45,244 nt of DNA. Source: Spirochaetaceae bacterium 4572_59 (GTDB taxonomy: Bacteria > Spirochaetota > Spirochaetia > DSM-2461). The notes beneath the pieces were generated by a model, which worked only from the letters and a program-made list of their open reading frames with translations, searched no databases and had not been told where the DNA came from. Below, piece by piece: positions 24,662-33,406 of this stretch (its first letter is position 1; each line of letters begins with the position of its first letter). The stretch is from positions 1 through 45,244 of the forward strand of contig NBMC01000033.1 of the NCBI GenBank assembly GCA_002084805.1. The letters are read 5' to 3'. The position numbers and the translations under genes were made by a program.

Positions 24662-25876
24662 ATGTATGCTATTCAGACTTTAAACAAGATTTCATCCAAG
24701 GGGCTAGACAGGCTTCCAAGGGAACAGTTCGAAACAGCGACAGAACTGACACATCCTGATGCGATTCTGGTCAGGAGCTACAAAATACAGCCTGATGAGA
24801 TCAAAAATACAATCAAGGCAATTGCTAGAGCGGGGGCTGGCGTAAACAACATTCCTGTTGAGCACTGCAGCGACAGAGGTATTGTTGTATTCAACACCCC
24901 CGGAGCCAATGCCAACAGCGTTAAAGAACTGGTTCTGACAGGACTCTTTATCTCCTCCCGGAATATCAATGCCGGAATCAACTGGGTTCAAAGCCTGGAT
25001 AAAAACGACGAGGTATCCCGCCTGGTAGAGAAGGAAAAATCCCGTTTTTCCGGCCCAGAAGTACAGGGGAAAAAATTAGGCGTTATAGGATTGGGCTCTA
25101 TCGGAGTCCTCGTTGCCAATGCCGCACAGAGCCTGGGAATGGAAGTTATCGGATATGATCCTTTTATCTCAATCAATGCCGCATGGGGTCTATCACCCGA
25201 AGTCAAAAAAGCATCCTCCCTTGATCAGCTTTATGCTGAATCTGATTATCTGACCCTTCATATTCCTCTAACAGACAAGACGCGGGGGATCATCGATCAT
25301 CGCAAGTTTGAAATGATGAAGAAAGGAACAAGACTGCTTAACTTTGCCCGGGGAGGACTGGTTAACAACAAAGACCTCAAACAGGCTATTGAAGATGGTA
25401 TAATCGGCTATTATGTTACGGATTTCCCCGATGGCGACCTGCTGGGAAATCCCAGAATTATTACCATTCCCCACCTGGGAGCCTCTTCTCCTGAGGCCGA
25501 AGAAAACTGTGCCGTTATGGCCGCCAATCAGGTCCGGATTTTTCTTGAAAGCGGAAACATCACAAACGCGGTAAACTTCCCTTCCTGTTACATGGAATAT
25601 AGCGGTGGATACAGAATACTGATTGCCAATAAAAATATTCCCAACATGGTTGGACAGATTTCTACCATGCTGGCGGATAATGGAAAAAATATTCAGGACA
25701 TGGTGAACAAACACAGAGACGGTATCGCCTATAATATTATCGATATCTCAGACAAGGCTGATAAAGACCTTATTCAGAAACTGAACGATATTGAAGGGGT
25801 TGTAATGGTCCGTCAAATCTGTCCACGGAAGATGTATAAGACCCCGACCCTATCCGGATCAGCGGAGAATGACTGA
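24662..25876 (+). CDS. serA: D-3-phosphoglycerate dehydrogenase
   Basis: 404 residues. It starts YAIQTLNKIS and has RAGAGVNNIP, GVIGLGSIGVLVANAA (NAD-binding GxGxxG, about 140-155), LNFARGGLVNNKDL with the catalytic Arg, and PHLGASSPEAEENCA with the catalytic His. A short ACT-like tail (about 315-385, NIPNMVGQISTML) probably senses serine. It oxidises 3-phosphoglycerate with NAD+, the first step of serine synthesis. The second ATG was chosen because AAGGAG sits eight bases before it; the first ATG overlaps the Rex-like stop as TAATG but is too close to the ribosome site. Cotranscription with a Rex-like gene suggests redox control of serine synthesis. The 3' end overlaps the convergent gene by 107 bases. 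Confidence 0.95.
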   Translation: MYAIQTLNKISSKGLDRLPREQFETATELTHPDAILVRSYKIQPDEIKNTIKAIARAGAGVNNIPVEHCSDRGIVVFNTPGANANSVKELVLTGLFISSRNINAGINWVQSLDKNDEVSRLVEKEKSRFSGPEVQGKKLGVIGLGSIGVLVANAAQSLGMEVIGYDPFISINAAWGLSPEVKKASSLDQLYAESDYLTLHIPLTDKTRGIIDHRKFEMMKKGTRLLNFARGGLVNNKDLKQAIEDGIIGYYVTDFPDGDLLGNPRIITIPHLGASSPEAEENCAVMAANQVRIFLESGNITNAVNFPSCYMEYSGGYRILIANKNIPNMVGQISTMLADNGKNIQDMVNKHRDGIAYNIIDISDKADKDLIQKLNDIEGVVMVRQICPRKMYKTPTLSGSAEND

Positions 25877-26474
25877 ATGTCAGAAATCCGCTGATCTTGC
25901 GGGGTCGGGAATAATACTGAGTCCTGAGATCTTCACGAAGAGCTTGTTTAATCGCCTCTTTCATGCTCTGCATACGGGCTCCTGGTTCATATATTGCAGC
26001 AGAACCACGCCCTCCTGCAGGGGAATAACGGTTTCCGCCATATTGATATACTCTTTTTTTCTGATAATCATCCATCCAGTAGACAAATTGAACTGTCAAA
26101 GTCGAATAATCACCTAAGACCTGCTCTACTTTCAGTTTTTCGTCACCTTTCGGAATCAGAGAAAGAGGTTCCAGTTCAAATGTATCCTCAATCTGCAATT
26201 CACTGGAACCGGGAACGTAGTAAAAGTTAAAGCCGTAAATCATACCGGACAGGATCCAGCGGGCTTCATCGAGAAGCTGCTTGACCGCCTCTTCCTGAAC
26301 GTTTTTAAAATCATGAGGAGTTGAACCCAGATTGTCAGAAGAAAGCTTCATCATGGCAAAGCCGTGAACAGAAAGATCCTCTGTCAACTCTAATGAAAGA
26401 TAGGGATCCAAGGCGGGCAGAGACTCAAACGCAAAGAGAACACTTATTAACAGGACCGCACGTATCCCTCTCAT
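25770..26474 (-). CDS. Secreted protein of unknown function
   Basis: 234 residues with a good signal peptide (MRGIRAVLLISVLFAFESLPA, cleavage before LDPYLS). No lipobox cysteine, membrane segment or family is recognised. The mature part contains a stretch resembling small periplasmic proteins of spirochaetes (EDLSVHGFAMMKLSSDNLG), followed by mixed strands and a basic helix (MKEAIKQALREDLRTQYYSRPRK). It begins three bases after the rhomboid gene, so the two are an operon. Its last 35 codons overlap serA tail-to-tail, and the overlap contains a large hairpin. The C-terminal coding there may be constrained by serA rather than by function. Confidence 0.7.
   Translation of the reverse strand: MRGIRAVLLISVLFAFESLPALDPYLSLELTEDLSVHGFAMMKLSSDNLGSTPHDFKNVQEEAVKQLLDEARWILSGMIYGFNFYYVPGSSELQIEDTFELEPLSLIPKGDEKLKVEQVLGDYSTLTVQFVYWMDDYQKKRVYQYGGNRYSPAGGRGSAAIYEPGARMQSMKEAIKQALREDLRTQYYSRPRKISGFLTFSHSPLIRIGSGSYTSSVDRFDGPLQPLQYRSVSE
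25843..25909. other. Two-step hairpin in the serA/secreted-protein 3' overlap
   Basis: CCCGACCC (25843-25850) pairs with GGGTCGGG (25902-25909), and GATCAGCGGA (25857-25866) pairs with TCCGCTGATC (25887-25896). A smaller CTGA-ATG-TCAG lies in the loop, next to the serA stop. There is no T tract on either strand. It may stop colliding transcription or protect the two mRNA ends. Confidence 0.6.
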
Positions 26475-26477
26475 ATC

Positions 26478-27134
26478 TCAATTCCAGTGATTACCGCGAG
26501 AGTCTTTAAATACCGCAATTGGATCGGTTCGCAGGCGGATAATAAAATAGAGATATCCGAAAAAAAGTCCCGCCAGATGAGTCATATGAGCAACACCTCC
26601 CTGCATTCCAAAAACCATTGAAAAAATCTCAATAGCAGCATAGAGAGTAACCATGACAGTTGTTTTCATAGGTAGAATACCGAAGAGGTAAACCTTTGAA
26701 TGTGGAAAATAAACCGCAAAGGCTAAAAGGATAGCAAAGAGACCTCCTGAAGCTCCCATCAGAAAAACAAGATAGCTTCCCGTAGCCAGATATACCATAA
26801 GAGAAAACAGTCCTGACAGTATTCCCGTCAGAAAATAGTAGAGTAGAAACTCGAAAGACCCCATTCTCTCCTCCAACTGCGGACCGAAAAAGAACAGTCC
26901 CAGCATATTGAATAGTATGTGATTCATACCACCATGAACAAACATATACGTCAGAGGGGTCCAGTAAAAATGTTTTTGTAGAAACAGGACCGGATTCAAA
27001 GCCAGATATGTGCGGATCTGCGGAAAAAGAGAAATTAAAAAGTAAACTGCGATATTCAGCCCTATCAATATGAGGGAGTAATTGGAAAAATGGTAAGGGA
27101 ATGGTTTTCTGATACCTTTGGCGTACTGTTGCAT
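26478..27134 (-). CDS. Rhomboid-family intramembrane serine protease
   Basis: 218 residues with six predicted membrane helices. The catalytic serine is in GASGG (Ser129) in TM4 and the catalytic histidine is in THLAG (His186) in TM6. The structural HxxxxHxxxN motif is at His67, His72 and Asn76. All active-site residues are present, so it should be able to cleave membrane protein substrates in the cytoplasmic membrane; the substrate is unknown. The start has no obvious ribosome site. It is followed three bases later by the gene for the secreted protein, which might be its partner only by operon logic. Confidence 0.92.
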   Translation of the reverse strand: MQQYAKGIRKPFPYHFSNYSLILIGLNIAVYFLISLFPQIRTYLALNPVLFLQKHFYWTPLTYMFVHGGMNHILFNMLGLFFFGPQLEERMGSFEFLLYYFLTGILSGLFSLMVYLATGSYLVFLMGASGGLFAILLAFAVYFPHSKVYLFGILPMKTTVMVTLYAAIEIFSMVFGMQGGVAHMTHLAGLFFGYLYFIIRLRTDPIAVFKDSRGNHWN

Positions 27135-27192
27135 AAATATAAAATAATGCCCGAACCAGGAAATATCAATGGCAATACAAAAATTGTTATCT

Positions 27193-28779
27193 CTACTGCA
27201 AAGAGAAAAGCCTGAAACTCCCCGGTTTCAGATTCTCAATAAGCAACGAGTTATCCGCTGACAGATAGAGAGACCCCTGGACTGAGGTAAAATCATACTC
27301 CACAACAGTAAAGATTTTATTATCATTCACATATTCACTGTAATCGATTCTGATGTCCGGCACTGTCTCTGGGTCAGTTCCCTGATCCAGCGTAATAAGA
27401 GAAATAAGGATGCGCCCTCTCTCTCTGACAATCCACCAGGCATAGGATTCATCGGCAATAACCTTCATCAAATTACCCTTCTCAAAAACATCAGTATAGC
27501 GAGTATAAACATCTTCGATACGGTTCTGAACAGTTCTGAAATCAGGGTTTTTCAGGAAAGAATCATCAATTAGGAGAGGTCTTCTATAACGGGCAACACC
27601 ACTGAAGCGTGTCATATAATAAACCCGCAGGACATTGGCAAGTTCCAAATCATCTGGAGAAAGGTAGACAGTGCGGGAATAAGTAATAAGCTTTCCCTTA
27701 TTTATTTCAAATAGATCTCCCAAAGTATGGAACCAATTATGAAAACAATCTTCCCTCAGAGGAAGCCCCGCATTTCGCCGGCAACTGAACAGATTTGTAA
27801 TTTCCTGAAAATCACGTTCATATTCCAAGACGGGATGATCCACAATCCAGCCGGTATATTTTTTCAGTGATCCCTTAGCCGGATTCTGAACCAGATGAAC
27901 CGTCTGAGCAGCATCTTCACTACTCATTCCGGCAGGAAGAGAGAGAAAAATAAAATCAAGGGTGTAACGGCTTTGCAAATTCAAAAAAATATCCGCAAAA
28001 TACTCCCGACAGTCTCCGTTTTCCAGATTAAAACAAACTGTATCATCTTTCTGCAGGGGGGACCGGGCCTTAAGAGCGGCATCTGAAACTCTTCTATGAA
28101 GAACAGAGTAGTTATACTCACCGGTTTGCAGATATTCCTCATTACTTATAGCACTGACCTCTTTCTGTAGGGACAGCTGATTTTCAGAGTCACGGCCGTA
28201 TTTCTGCCACAGGAAGAATTCCGGCCTTCTATATATAACCGCTGACTCGGGAGCAATAAGAGGAGAAAGAAAATAGCCGACTTTAAGACCACTCAGATGG
28301 GCTGCTGCAAGAAAAAGACGAAACTGGTCTTCAAGGGAGAATCCATTAATTTCAAGATTGGGATCTGACAGATCCGGGTCCAGCATTGAGTGGCTGACAG
28401 GATAGAGAGGATAGCTCTCCTGAATCCTTGTAACAGGCAGAAGAATAATGGCATCGGTCCGCAGGAAGGGAAGTTCCCAGGCAGCCTGAATAAAACTCCC
28501 TGCATCCCTTATCTGGTAAAATTGAAAATCGCTTCTGCTCATCCAGCGGGCATCTCTCCGTCTGCAGACAGGACTGGAGGAAGAGCGCAAAAGAGACAAC
28601 CTCCGGAAAAAATCCACAAGGGTTCCCCGGCTGATATCAGCTATCCCGGGAGTTGTTTTTTCAAGATATCCTCTATGAGTATATTCACGAAAGAGACGTT
28701 GTCCTTCCGCCGTGTCTTCCTCTAATGAAGGATGAACAATAGATAATCGTTGCCAGAGCGTTTTCCCTGATGCTACCAT
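27193..28779 (-). CDS. Large protein of unknown function, possibly glycoside-hydrolase-like barrel
   Basis: 528 residues, soluble, no signal peptide. I do not recognise the family with certainty. The middle (about 95-320) alternates hydrophobic strands and helices as in a TIM barrel. It includes TDAIILLPV, HLSGLKVGYFLSPLIAPES and IYRRPEFFLW, phrases reminiscent of GH13-like proteins, where a strand ends in a loop after a PxYPVS-type motif. The C-terminal 80 residues look like a beta sandwich (LYLSADNSLLIENLKPGSF). The GH13 catalytic triad could not be placed. It lies between the rhomboid and the prenyl synthase genes on the same strand. The ATG lacks a ribosome site but has TATAAT close upstream. 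Confidence 0.55.
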   Translation of the reverse strand: MVASGKTLWQRLSIVHPSLEEDTAEGQRLFREYTHRGYLEKTTPGIADISRGTLVDFFRRLSLLRSSSSPVCRRRDARWMSRSDFQFYQIRDAGSFIQAAWELPFLRTDAIILLPVTRIQESYPLYPVSHSMLDPDLSDPNLEINGFSLEDQFRLFLAAAHLSGLKVGYFLSPLIAPESAVIYRRPEFFLWQKYGRDSENQLSLQKEVSAISNEEYLQTGEYNYSVLHRRVSDAALKARSPLQKDDTVCFNLENGDCREYFADIFLNLQSRYTLDFIFLSLPAGMSSEDAAQTVHLVQNPAKGSLKKYTGWIVDHPVLEYERDFQEITNLFSCRRNAGLPLREDCFHNWFHTLGDLFEINKGKLITYSRTVYLSPDDLELANVLRVYYMTRFSGVARYRRPLLIDDSFLKNPDFRTVQNRIEDVYTRYTDVFEKGNLMKVIADESYAWWIVRERGRILISLITLDQGTDPETVPDIRIDYSEYVNDNKIFTVVEYDFTSVQGSLYLSADNSLLIENLKPGSFRLFSLQ

Positions 28780-28814
28780 GACTTATTATAGCATAAATAC
28801 TCAATTTTGAACGA

Positions 28815-29864
28815 CTAGAGCATTTTTCTGATAAATGACTCAACAATCTCTTGCTGAAGATCCAGAGCTTCACTTTGTGGAAAGAGATTTTTCAGGTCAT
28901 CAAGAGCTTCATTCATCATAGACAGAGCATGCTCTCCGGCGGCTTTAATACTCCCTGATTTTTCCAGAATAGAAATAGCCTCTTCCACACAGGAAACACC
29001 AGCGGGCATACCGAGATCCCCTGCTTTATCGAACAAACGGGCAAGCACGGGAAACTCTTCCTTATGGGAGTTATAATACATGATAACAGGAAGACTCTTT
29101 TTCCCCTCTACCACATCATCCCCTCTCTGTTTTCCAGGGTTTCCTGTGGTCAGGTTCTTAACATCATCCAGAATCTGAAATCCCACGCCGATCCTCTCCC
29201 AGATATCTCCGGCAGTATCGGCATTGGGGCGGGACCCACCAGCGACCAAAACACCCACCTGAGCTGCAAAACGGGCAAGGGCTCCCGTTTTGAATCGACA
29301 CATCTGCAGGTATACATCAATAGCAGGGATCTGATCATGATCATTATGCCACTGAATATCCAAGCCCTGACCGAAATGAAGGCGCCGCAGGTTTTCACAG
29401 TAGGAATCAAGAATACTGAAACGAAGCTCTGCTGGTTTATCAAGCCGGGCAACCAATCCCGTTGCATTAAAATACATCAGATTCCCTGCATTGATAGACA
29501 GGTCTTCACCATAGAGAAGATGTACCGCCGGTTTTCCCCGGCGCTCAACAGATTTATCTTCAATATCATCCACAATAAGAGATCCGTTATGAGCCAGTTC
29601 TACAAGAGGGGTCAGAGGATAAATTTCATCCGCCTGTCCACCTGCAGATTCGTTGGTCAGAACCATTACAAGAGGCCGCCACCTCTTACCTCCTCGGGAG
29701 AGCAGCTCAACACCGGGAGCATGAAATGTATCTATCATTTTAATAGGAACTTCTGTTTCCCGACTACTGGTCATTCCTGCCATCCAGTCATCATTGGCGC
29801 TAGGGGGCATAACTTCATAAAGAGCCTCTTCAATCTTTTCCAATCTATCTTTATACTGACTCAT
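28815..29864 (-). CDS. Polyprenyl diphosphate synthase (trans-isoprenyl, GGPP/octaprenyl type)
   Basis: 349 residues. The first aspartate-rich motif DDIED (in LIVDDIEDKSVERRG, near residue 97-101) and a GKPAVHLLYG segment are intact. The second motif reads DDVKN in QILDDVKNLT, with Asn in place of the last Asp, followed by RGDDVVEGKKSLPVI. It condenses isopentenyl diphosphate onto allylic diphosphates to give longer prenyl chains for quinones or carrier lipids; product length is not deducible. The start is the ATG before SQYKDRLEKIEEAL, with AAGGA eight bases upstream; ATGs further up lie in the promoter region shared with rlmE. It is divergent from rlmE by 45 bases. Confidence 0.9.
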   Translation of the reverse strand: MSQYKDRLEKIEEALYEVMPPSANDDWMAGMTSSRETEVPIKMIDTFHAPGVELLSRGGKRWRPLVMVLTNESAGGQADEIYPLTPLVELAHNGSLIVDDIEDKSVERRGKPAVHLLYGEDLSINAGNLMYFNATGLVARLDKPAELRFSILDSYCENLRRLHFGQGLDIQWHNDHDQIPAIDVYLQMCRFKTGALARFAAQVGVLVAGGSRPNADTAGDIWERIGVGFQILDDVKNLTTGNPGKQRGDDVVEGKKSLPVIMYYNSHKEEFPVLARLFDKAGDLGMPAGVSCVEEAISILEKSGSIKAAGEHALSMMNEALDDLKNLFPQSEALDLQQEIVESFIRKML

Positions 29865-29909
29865 ATTTTTCATCCTTATGAGGGGTATTATAGACAAGGA
29901 GAAACCATT

Positions 29910-30512
29910 ATGTCCAATAATCACAGCAAACCGGATTTCTACTCACTTAAAGCCAGAAAAGAGGGATATATGGCCCGTTCTGTCTATAAACTGGAAGAAA
30001 TTCAAAATAAGAACAAACTGATAAAACCCGGTGATACCGTATTGGATGTGGGCGCATCCCCGGGAAGCTGGACTCAATACGCCATGCAGCTGTTAAAAGG
30101 CAGGGGCAAGGTAGTCGGGGCTGACCTAAAACCCCTTGGCAAATTCAAGGCCAAGGGAAATATGACCTTTATACAGGGAGATGTGTTCTCAGAAGAGGTT
30201 GCAGAACAATTGGCATCCCTAGGTCCCTTTGATGTTATTATCAGCGACGCAGCCCCCTCTACCTGCGGCAACAGACTGATGGATACAAGACGTTCCTATG
30301 ACTTGGTAGAGAGAATCCTTGAGTTTACTCTTATCTGGTTGAAACCAGGTGGAAATTTTACGGTTAAGATTTTCCAGGGGGGAGATGAACAGATTCTGTT
30401 TGACCGTATGAGAGGAGAATTCGAACAGGTAAAACGTTTAAAACCGAAAGCCGTTCGCAATGAGTCCTTTGAACAATATTTTATCGGTCTAAAAAGAAAA
30501 TCTAATCTGTAA
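29910..30512 (+). CDS. rlmE: 23S rRNA (uridine2552-2'-O)-methyltransferase RlmE (FtsJ/RrmJ)
   Basis: 200 residues, full family length. It has ARSVYKLEEI (catalytic Lys), the SAM motif VLDVGASPGSWTQYA, VIISDAAPSTCG (catalytic Asp), FTVKIFQGG (second Lys) and the final RNESFEQYFIGL with Glu, completing the K-D-K-E tetrad. It methylates U2552 in the ribosomal A loop, usually late in 50S assembly. AAGGAG lies eight bases before the ATG. An open frame runs on further upstream, but it is antisense to the prenyl synthase and is not part of the gene. It is convergent with holA, 13 bases apart. Confidence 0.97.
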   Translation: MSNNHSKPDFYSLKARKEGYMARSVYKLEEIQNKNKLIKPGDTVLDVGASPGSWTQYAMQLLKGRGKVVGADLKPLGKFKAKGNMTFIQGDVFSEEVAEQLASLGPFDVIISDAAPSTCGNRLMDTRRSYDLVERILEFTLIWLKPGGNFTVKIFQGGDEQILFDRMRGEFEQVKRLKPKAVRNESFEQYFIGLKRKSNL

Positions 30513-30525
30513 ATCTTCTGCAGGT

Positions 30526-31512
30526 TTATCTTATGGACTGGGCAGAGAACCCTTTGATGACCTTTGTTAAATAGAGCTGAAACGCGATTATCTGCATCTC
30601 TTTTTTCATCTCCCGGAGAATCCGGTCCAGCCTTCCCCCCTCCTGTTGAGCCATTTCCAATTCGGGTAGAGAATACTTCCTCAAACCTTCACTTGTGATT
30701 TTCTGATTTTTCTTTCCTCTTACATCATAGCGCTGAAATGCCGTCTGCAGTGTTTCACCCTCAGAAACAGCTATTTTCACACGGAGTAGACGACGGATCT
30801 GCCGTAAAAATCCGCTGGCCAGATAGACAGGATCAAGCTCTCCTGAAAGAGTTATTTTAGAAAAGACTTCCAGTGTTGCAGCCAGATCTTTCAACAGGAC
30901 TTTCTCAAAAAGAGTAAAAACATTTTCATCCTTACTGTGATAGACAAAATTATCAATATCTTCTTCGCTGATGACATCCCCAATATTAAAATAAAAGGAA
31001 AGTTTACTACAGGCAATTTTCAAATCATTGGTATTGTTCTCAACCATTTCCAACAGGATATCTACTGCTCCAGGATGAATTTTCATACCCTGATCGGAAA
31101 AATATTTGAAAATCCAGCTCTTTTTCTGGTTATCAAACATCTCCCAGAAAATTTTCTTCTGCGCAGCTGGAACAAGCTTATCGACTTTTCTATCAATTGA
31201 AACAGACTCACTGACCAGGATAAGAGTAACATCGTCGGGCATTTTCTTGCAGAACTCATTGAGAAGCTTGATTTCCTGGGCTTTTTTAAGTTCTTCCACA
31301 TTACTGATAATGGCTAATTTATATGATGAAAAGAGTGAGCCATTTCTTAATATTGAAATAATTTGACTCATATCATTATCAAAAGGATAAAATTTATGAG
31401 CCTCAGGATCTTCTCCTAGTTTCTTCTTTAATGACTGGCGGATATTGTGAATAAACTGATCTTTCTGTCCCTTTTCCGGACCCAGCAGGAGGAATAACTG
31501 TTTCTCAGCCAT
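30526..31512 (-). CDS. holA: DNA polymerase III delta subunit
   Basis: 328 residues. The AAA+-like domain lacks a working P-loop, as is normal for delta (LFLLLGPEKGQKDQFI at 6-21). Typical segments include SLFSSYKLAIISNVEELKK and the central YFSDQGMKIHPGAVDILLEMVENNTNDLK, and the collar domain has GFLRQIRRLLRVK. Delta opens the sliding clamp within the clamp loader. It overlaps the end of lexA by eight bases and is the last gene of the long regulatory block. Confidence comes from the ordered match to the DNA_pol3_delta pattern. Confidence 0.93.
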   Translation of the reverse strand: MAEKQLFLLLGPEKGQKDQFIHNIRQSLKKKLGEDPEAHKFYPFDNDMSQIISILRNGSLFSSYKLAIISNVEELKKAQEIKLLNEFCKKMPDDVTLILVSESVSIDRKVDKLVPAAQKKIFWEMFDNQKKSWIFKYFSDQGMKIHPGAVDILLEMVENNTNDLKIACSKLSFYFNIGDVISEEDIDNFVYHSKDENVFTLFEKVLLKDLAATLEVFSKITLSGELDPVYLASGFLRQIRRLLRVKIAVSEGETLQTAFQRYDVRGKKNQKITSEGLRKYSLPELEMAQQEGGRLDRILREMKKEMQIIAFQLYLTKVIKGFSAQSIR

Positions 31513-32107
31513 ATTGCCTGATTATGGTAATTAGTTTTCCCAGGATTTTAACATCCTGGGTAAATATAGAAGGATACGCTAAATTCTCCGCCTGTAGTCG
31601 AATCCTGTTTTTCTCCTTGAAAAAACGCTTTAATGTAACGGCTTCATCCACCATGGCTACTACGATTTCACCATTCTCTGCAATGGGCTGCTGAACAAAA
31701 ACAGCCATATCTCCGTCAAAGATTCCGGCCCCTATCATGCTTTCGCCTTCTACCCTCAAAGCAAACAGATTTCCCTTTTTGAGAACATCCATGGGCAGTA
31801 CAAGAGAACCGTCATAGTTCTCCTCTGCAAAAAGAGGCAGACCGGCCGCAACATTACCAAGGATGGGAACCTTCTGAGTATCCTTGCTGGAGTCTTCCTC
31901 CGGGGTTAGAATGATTGCCCGAGATTTATTATGATTTATGGATATAACCTGCTTCTTTTCCAGAGCTTTAACATGATCATAAGCTCCTTTTACAGAAATA
32001 TTGAAATTTCTTCCGATCTCCCGGATAGCCGGAGGATACTGATTATCCTGAATATATTCACGAATAAACTGAAGGATTTCACTCTGCCTTTTTGTCAAGG
32101 TTTTCAT
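31505..32107 (-). CDS. lexA: LexA SOS repressor
   Basis: 200 residues. A winged-helix DNA-binding domain (1-65; TKRQSEILQFIREYI, YPPAIREIG) is followed by the cleavage region GNVAAGLPLF (AG scissile bond near 88-89) and an S24-type latent protease with catalytic Ser in EGESMIGAG and Lys in AVTLKRF. RecA-stimulated self-cleavage derepresses DNA repair genes. The recognition helix (IGRNFNISVKGAYDHVKAL) differs from E. coli, as expected in spirochaetes, so its operator is not predictable here. It overlaps the preceding sigma-54 activator by four bases (ATGA) and holA by eight, so it is unusually transcribed within a sigma-54/PTS operon. Confidence 0.96.
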   Translation of the reverse strand: MKTLTKRQSEILQFIREYIQDNQYPPAIREIGRNFNISVKGAYDHVKALEKKQVISINHNKSRAIILTPEEDSSKDTQKVPILGNVAAGLPLFAEENYDGSLVLPMDVLKKGNLFALRVEGESMIGAGIFDGDMAVFVQQPIAENGEIVVAMVDEAVTLKRFFKEKNRIRLQAENLAYPSIFTQDVKILGKLITIIRQYG

Positions 32108-33384
32108 TTTTTAACTTCCAGTCCGTATTTTTTTATTTTGCTATGCAGGTTGCTGGGATAGATTCCAAGATTCTGTGCCGTTCTGGATATATTATAGCCA
32201 TTACTTTCCAGTCTGTCCTTTAAAATCTCCTGTTCGAACTGCTCTTTTGCCTCATTCAACTTCATAGTGCCGAATTTTTCTAGCAGGGGAGATTTTCGAA
32301 TAAGCTTTTTTTCTCCCATATATTTCTTGACCGTTTCAAGAGAAATAGAATTACTATCTGTCATTATATTAATTCTTTCAATAAAATTTTTCAATTCCCG
32401 TATATTGCCCGGCCAGACATAACTCTGTATTTCATCCATACCTTCTGCCGTCAGCTGCTTGGCTTCTCCCGTTTTCGCTTTATACATATTCATGAAATAG
32501 TCGACCAAAAGAGGGATATCACTGATCCTCTCTTTTAGAGATGGCACATTGATAGGGACAACATTGAGCCTGAAGTAGAGATCTTCTCTGAAGCGCCCTG
32601 CTTTTATTTCTCTGTGAATATCCTTATTGGTAGCCGTTATGATTCTCACATCAACAGAGACAGTTTTTTCTCCGCCAATCTTATCAAAATTCAATTCCTG
32701 TATCGCCCGGAGAACTTTCGCCTGGGCATTAAGGGACATATCTGCCACCTCATCCAGAAAAAGAGTTCCACCGTCAGCCAGTTCAAACTTCCCTTTCTTG
32801 GAATTTACAGCACCAGTAAAGGCTCCTTTTTCATATCCGAACAATTCACTTTCAATCAGATTATCCGGAATGGCAGCACAGTTAATCTCTATAAAAGGAC
32901 CATTCTTGCGCTTACTGTTATTATGAATTGCCCGGGCAACCAGCTCTTTTCCGGTTCCGTTATCTCCCAAAATCAAAACTCTGGCATCTGAGGGGGCACT
33001 CTGATTTACGATTTCACGGATTTTCTTAATACTTCGGCTCTCACCGATCATCTGATCTTCTTTAACAGAACTGTTTTTCAGAGAACGGTTTTCTTTTCTC
33101 AATTGTTCCAATTCAAGAGCATTGCGCGTTAATGTCAGGAATCTGGTCAGATCAAGAGGTTTCTCGAGAAAGTCATAGGCCCCGATTTTAATAGCATTAA
33201 CGGCCAGATCAACATTTGCGTGTCCTGAAATCATAATGACGGGAATAACAGGGAAGTCCTCTTTTATGTGCTTAAGAACATCAACGCCACCCATGTGGGG
33301 CAGCCAGATATCCAGAAAAATCAAGTCTGCAACTTCGGTTTTCAGGAAGTGCAGACCTTCTATGCCATCCTTTGCTTCCATCAT
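32104..33384 (-). CDS. NtrX/NtrC-type sigma-54-dependent response regulator with a truncated receiver
   Basis: About 426 residues. The receiver keeps the phosphoacceptor region FLDIWLPHMGG, MISGHA and DFLEKPLDL but starts at EAKDGIEGLHFL, without the first strand and acidic pocket. The AAA+ domain has GDNGTGKELVARAIH, ESELFGYEKGAFTGA (GAFTGA loop for sigma-54), FLDEVADM and RFREDLYFRLNV. A Fis-type HTH (NISRTAQNLGIYPSNLHSKIKKYG) ends the protein. It activates sigma-54 promoters when phosphorylated. The ATG at 33384 overlaps the kinase stop (TGATG). The missing start of the receiver is present as a short coding remnant inside the end of the kinase gene, separated by a deletion and frameshift. 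Whether the protein still responds to its kinase is doubtful. Confidence 0.9.
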   Translation of the reverse strand: MMEAKDGIEGLHFLKTEVADLIFLDIWLPHMGGVDVLKHIKEDFPVIPVIMISGHANVDLAVNAIKIGAYDFLEKPLDLTRFLTLTRNALELEQLRKENRSLKNSSVKEDQMIGESRSIKKIREIVNQSAPSDARVLILGDNGTGKELVARAIHNNSKRKNGPFIEINCAAIPDNLIESELFGYEKGAFTGAVNSKKGKFELADGGTLFLDEVADMSLNAQAKVLRAIQELNFDKIGGEKTVSVDVRIITATNKDIHREIKAGRFREDLYFRLNVVPINVPSLKERISDIPLLVDYFMNMYKAKTGEAKQLTAEGMDEIQSYVWPGNIRELKNFIERINIMTDSNSISLETVKKYMGEKKLIRKSPLLEKFGTMKLNEAKEQFEQEILKDRLESNGYNISRTAQNLGIYPSNLHSKIKKYGLEVKK

Positions 33385-33406
33385 CAATTATTAGAATTCG
33401 TTCCAT
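33380..33406 (-). pseudogene. Remnant of the original N-terminus of the NtrX-like receiver
   Basis: Reading from an ATG at 33406 on the minus strand gives M-E-R-I-L-I-I-D-D, exactly the opening of an NtrC-type receiver with its two acidic pocket aspartates. It overlaps the last codons of the kinase gene. After IIDD the frame leaves the receiver; the next receiver residues (MEAKDG) appear in another frame beginning at 33384. Roughly 20 residues are missing between them, with the junction at a GATGATG sequence. Confidence 0.75.

Noticed and set aside
29064-29909. Long upstream extension of the rlmE frame
   Set aside because: It runs antisense through the prenyl synthase; rlmE has its own ATG with AAGGAG at 29910.
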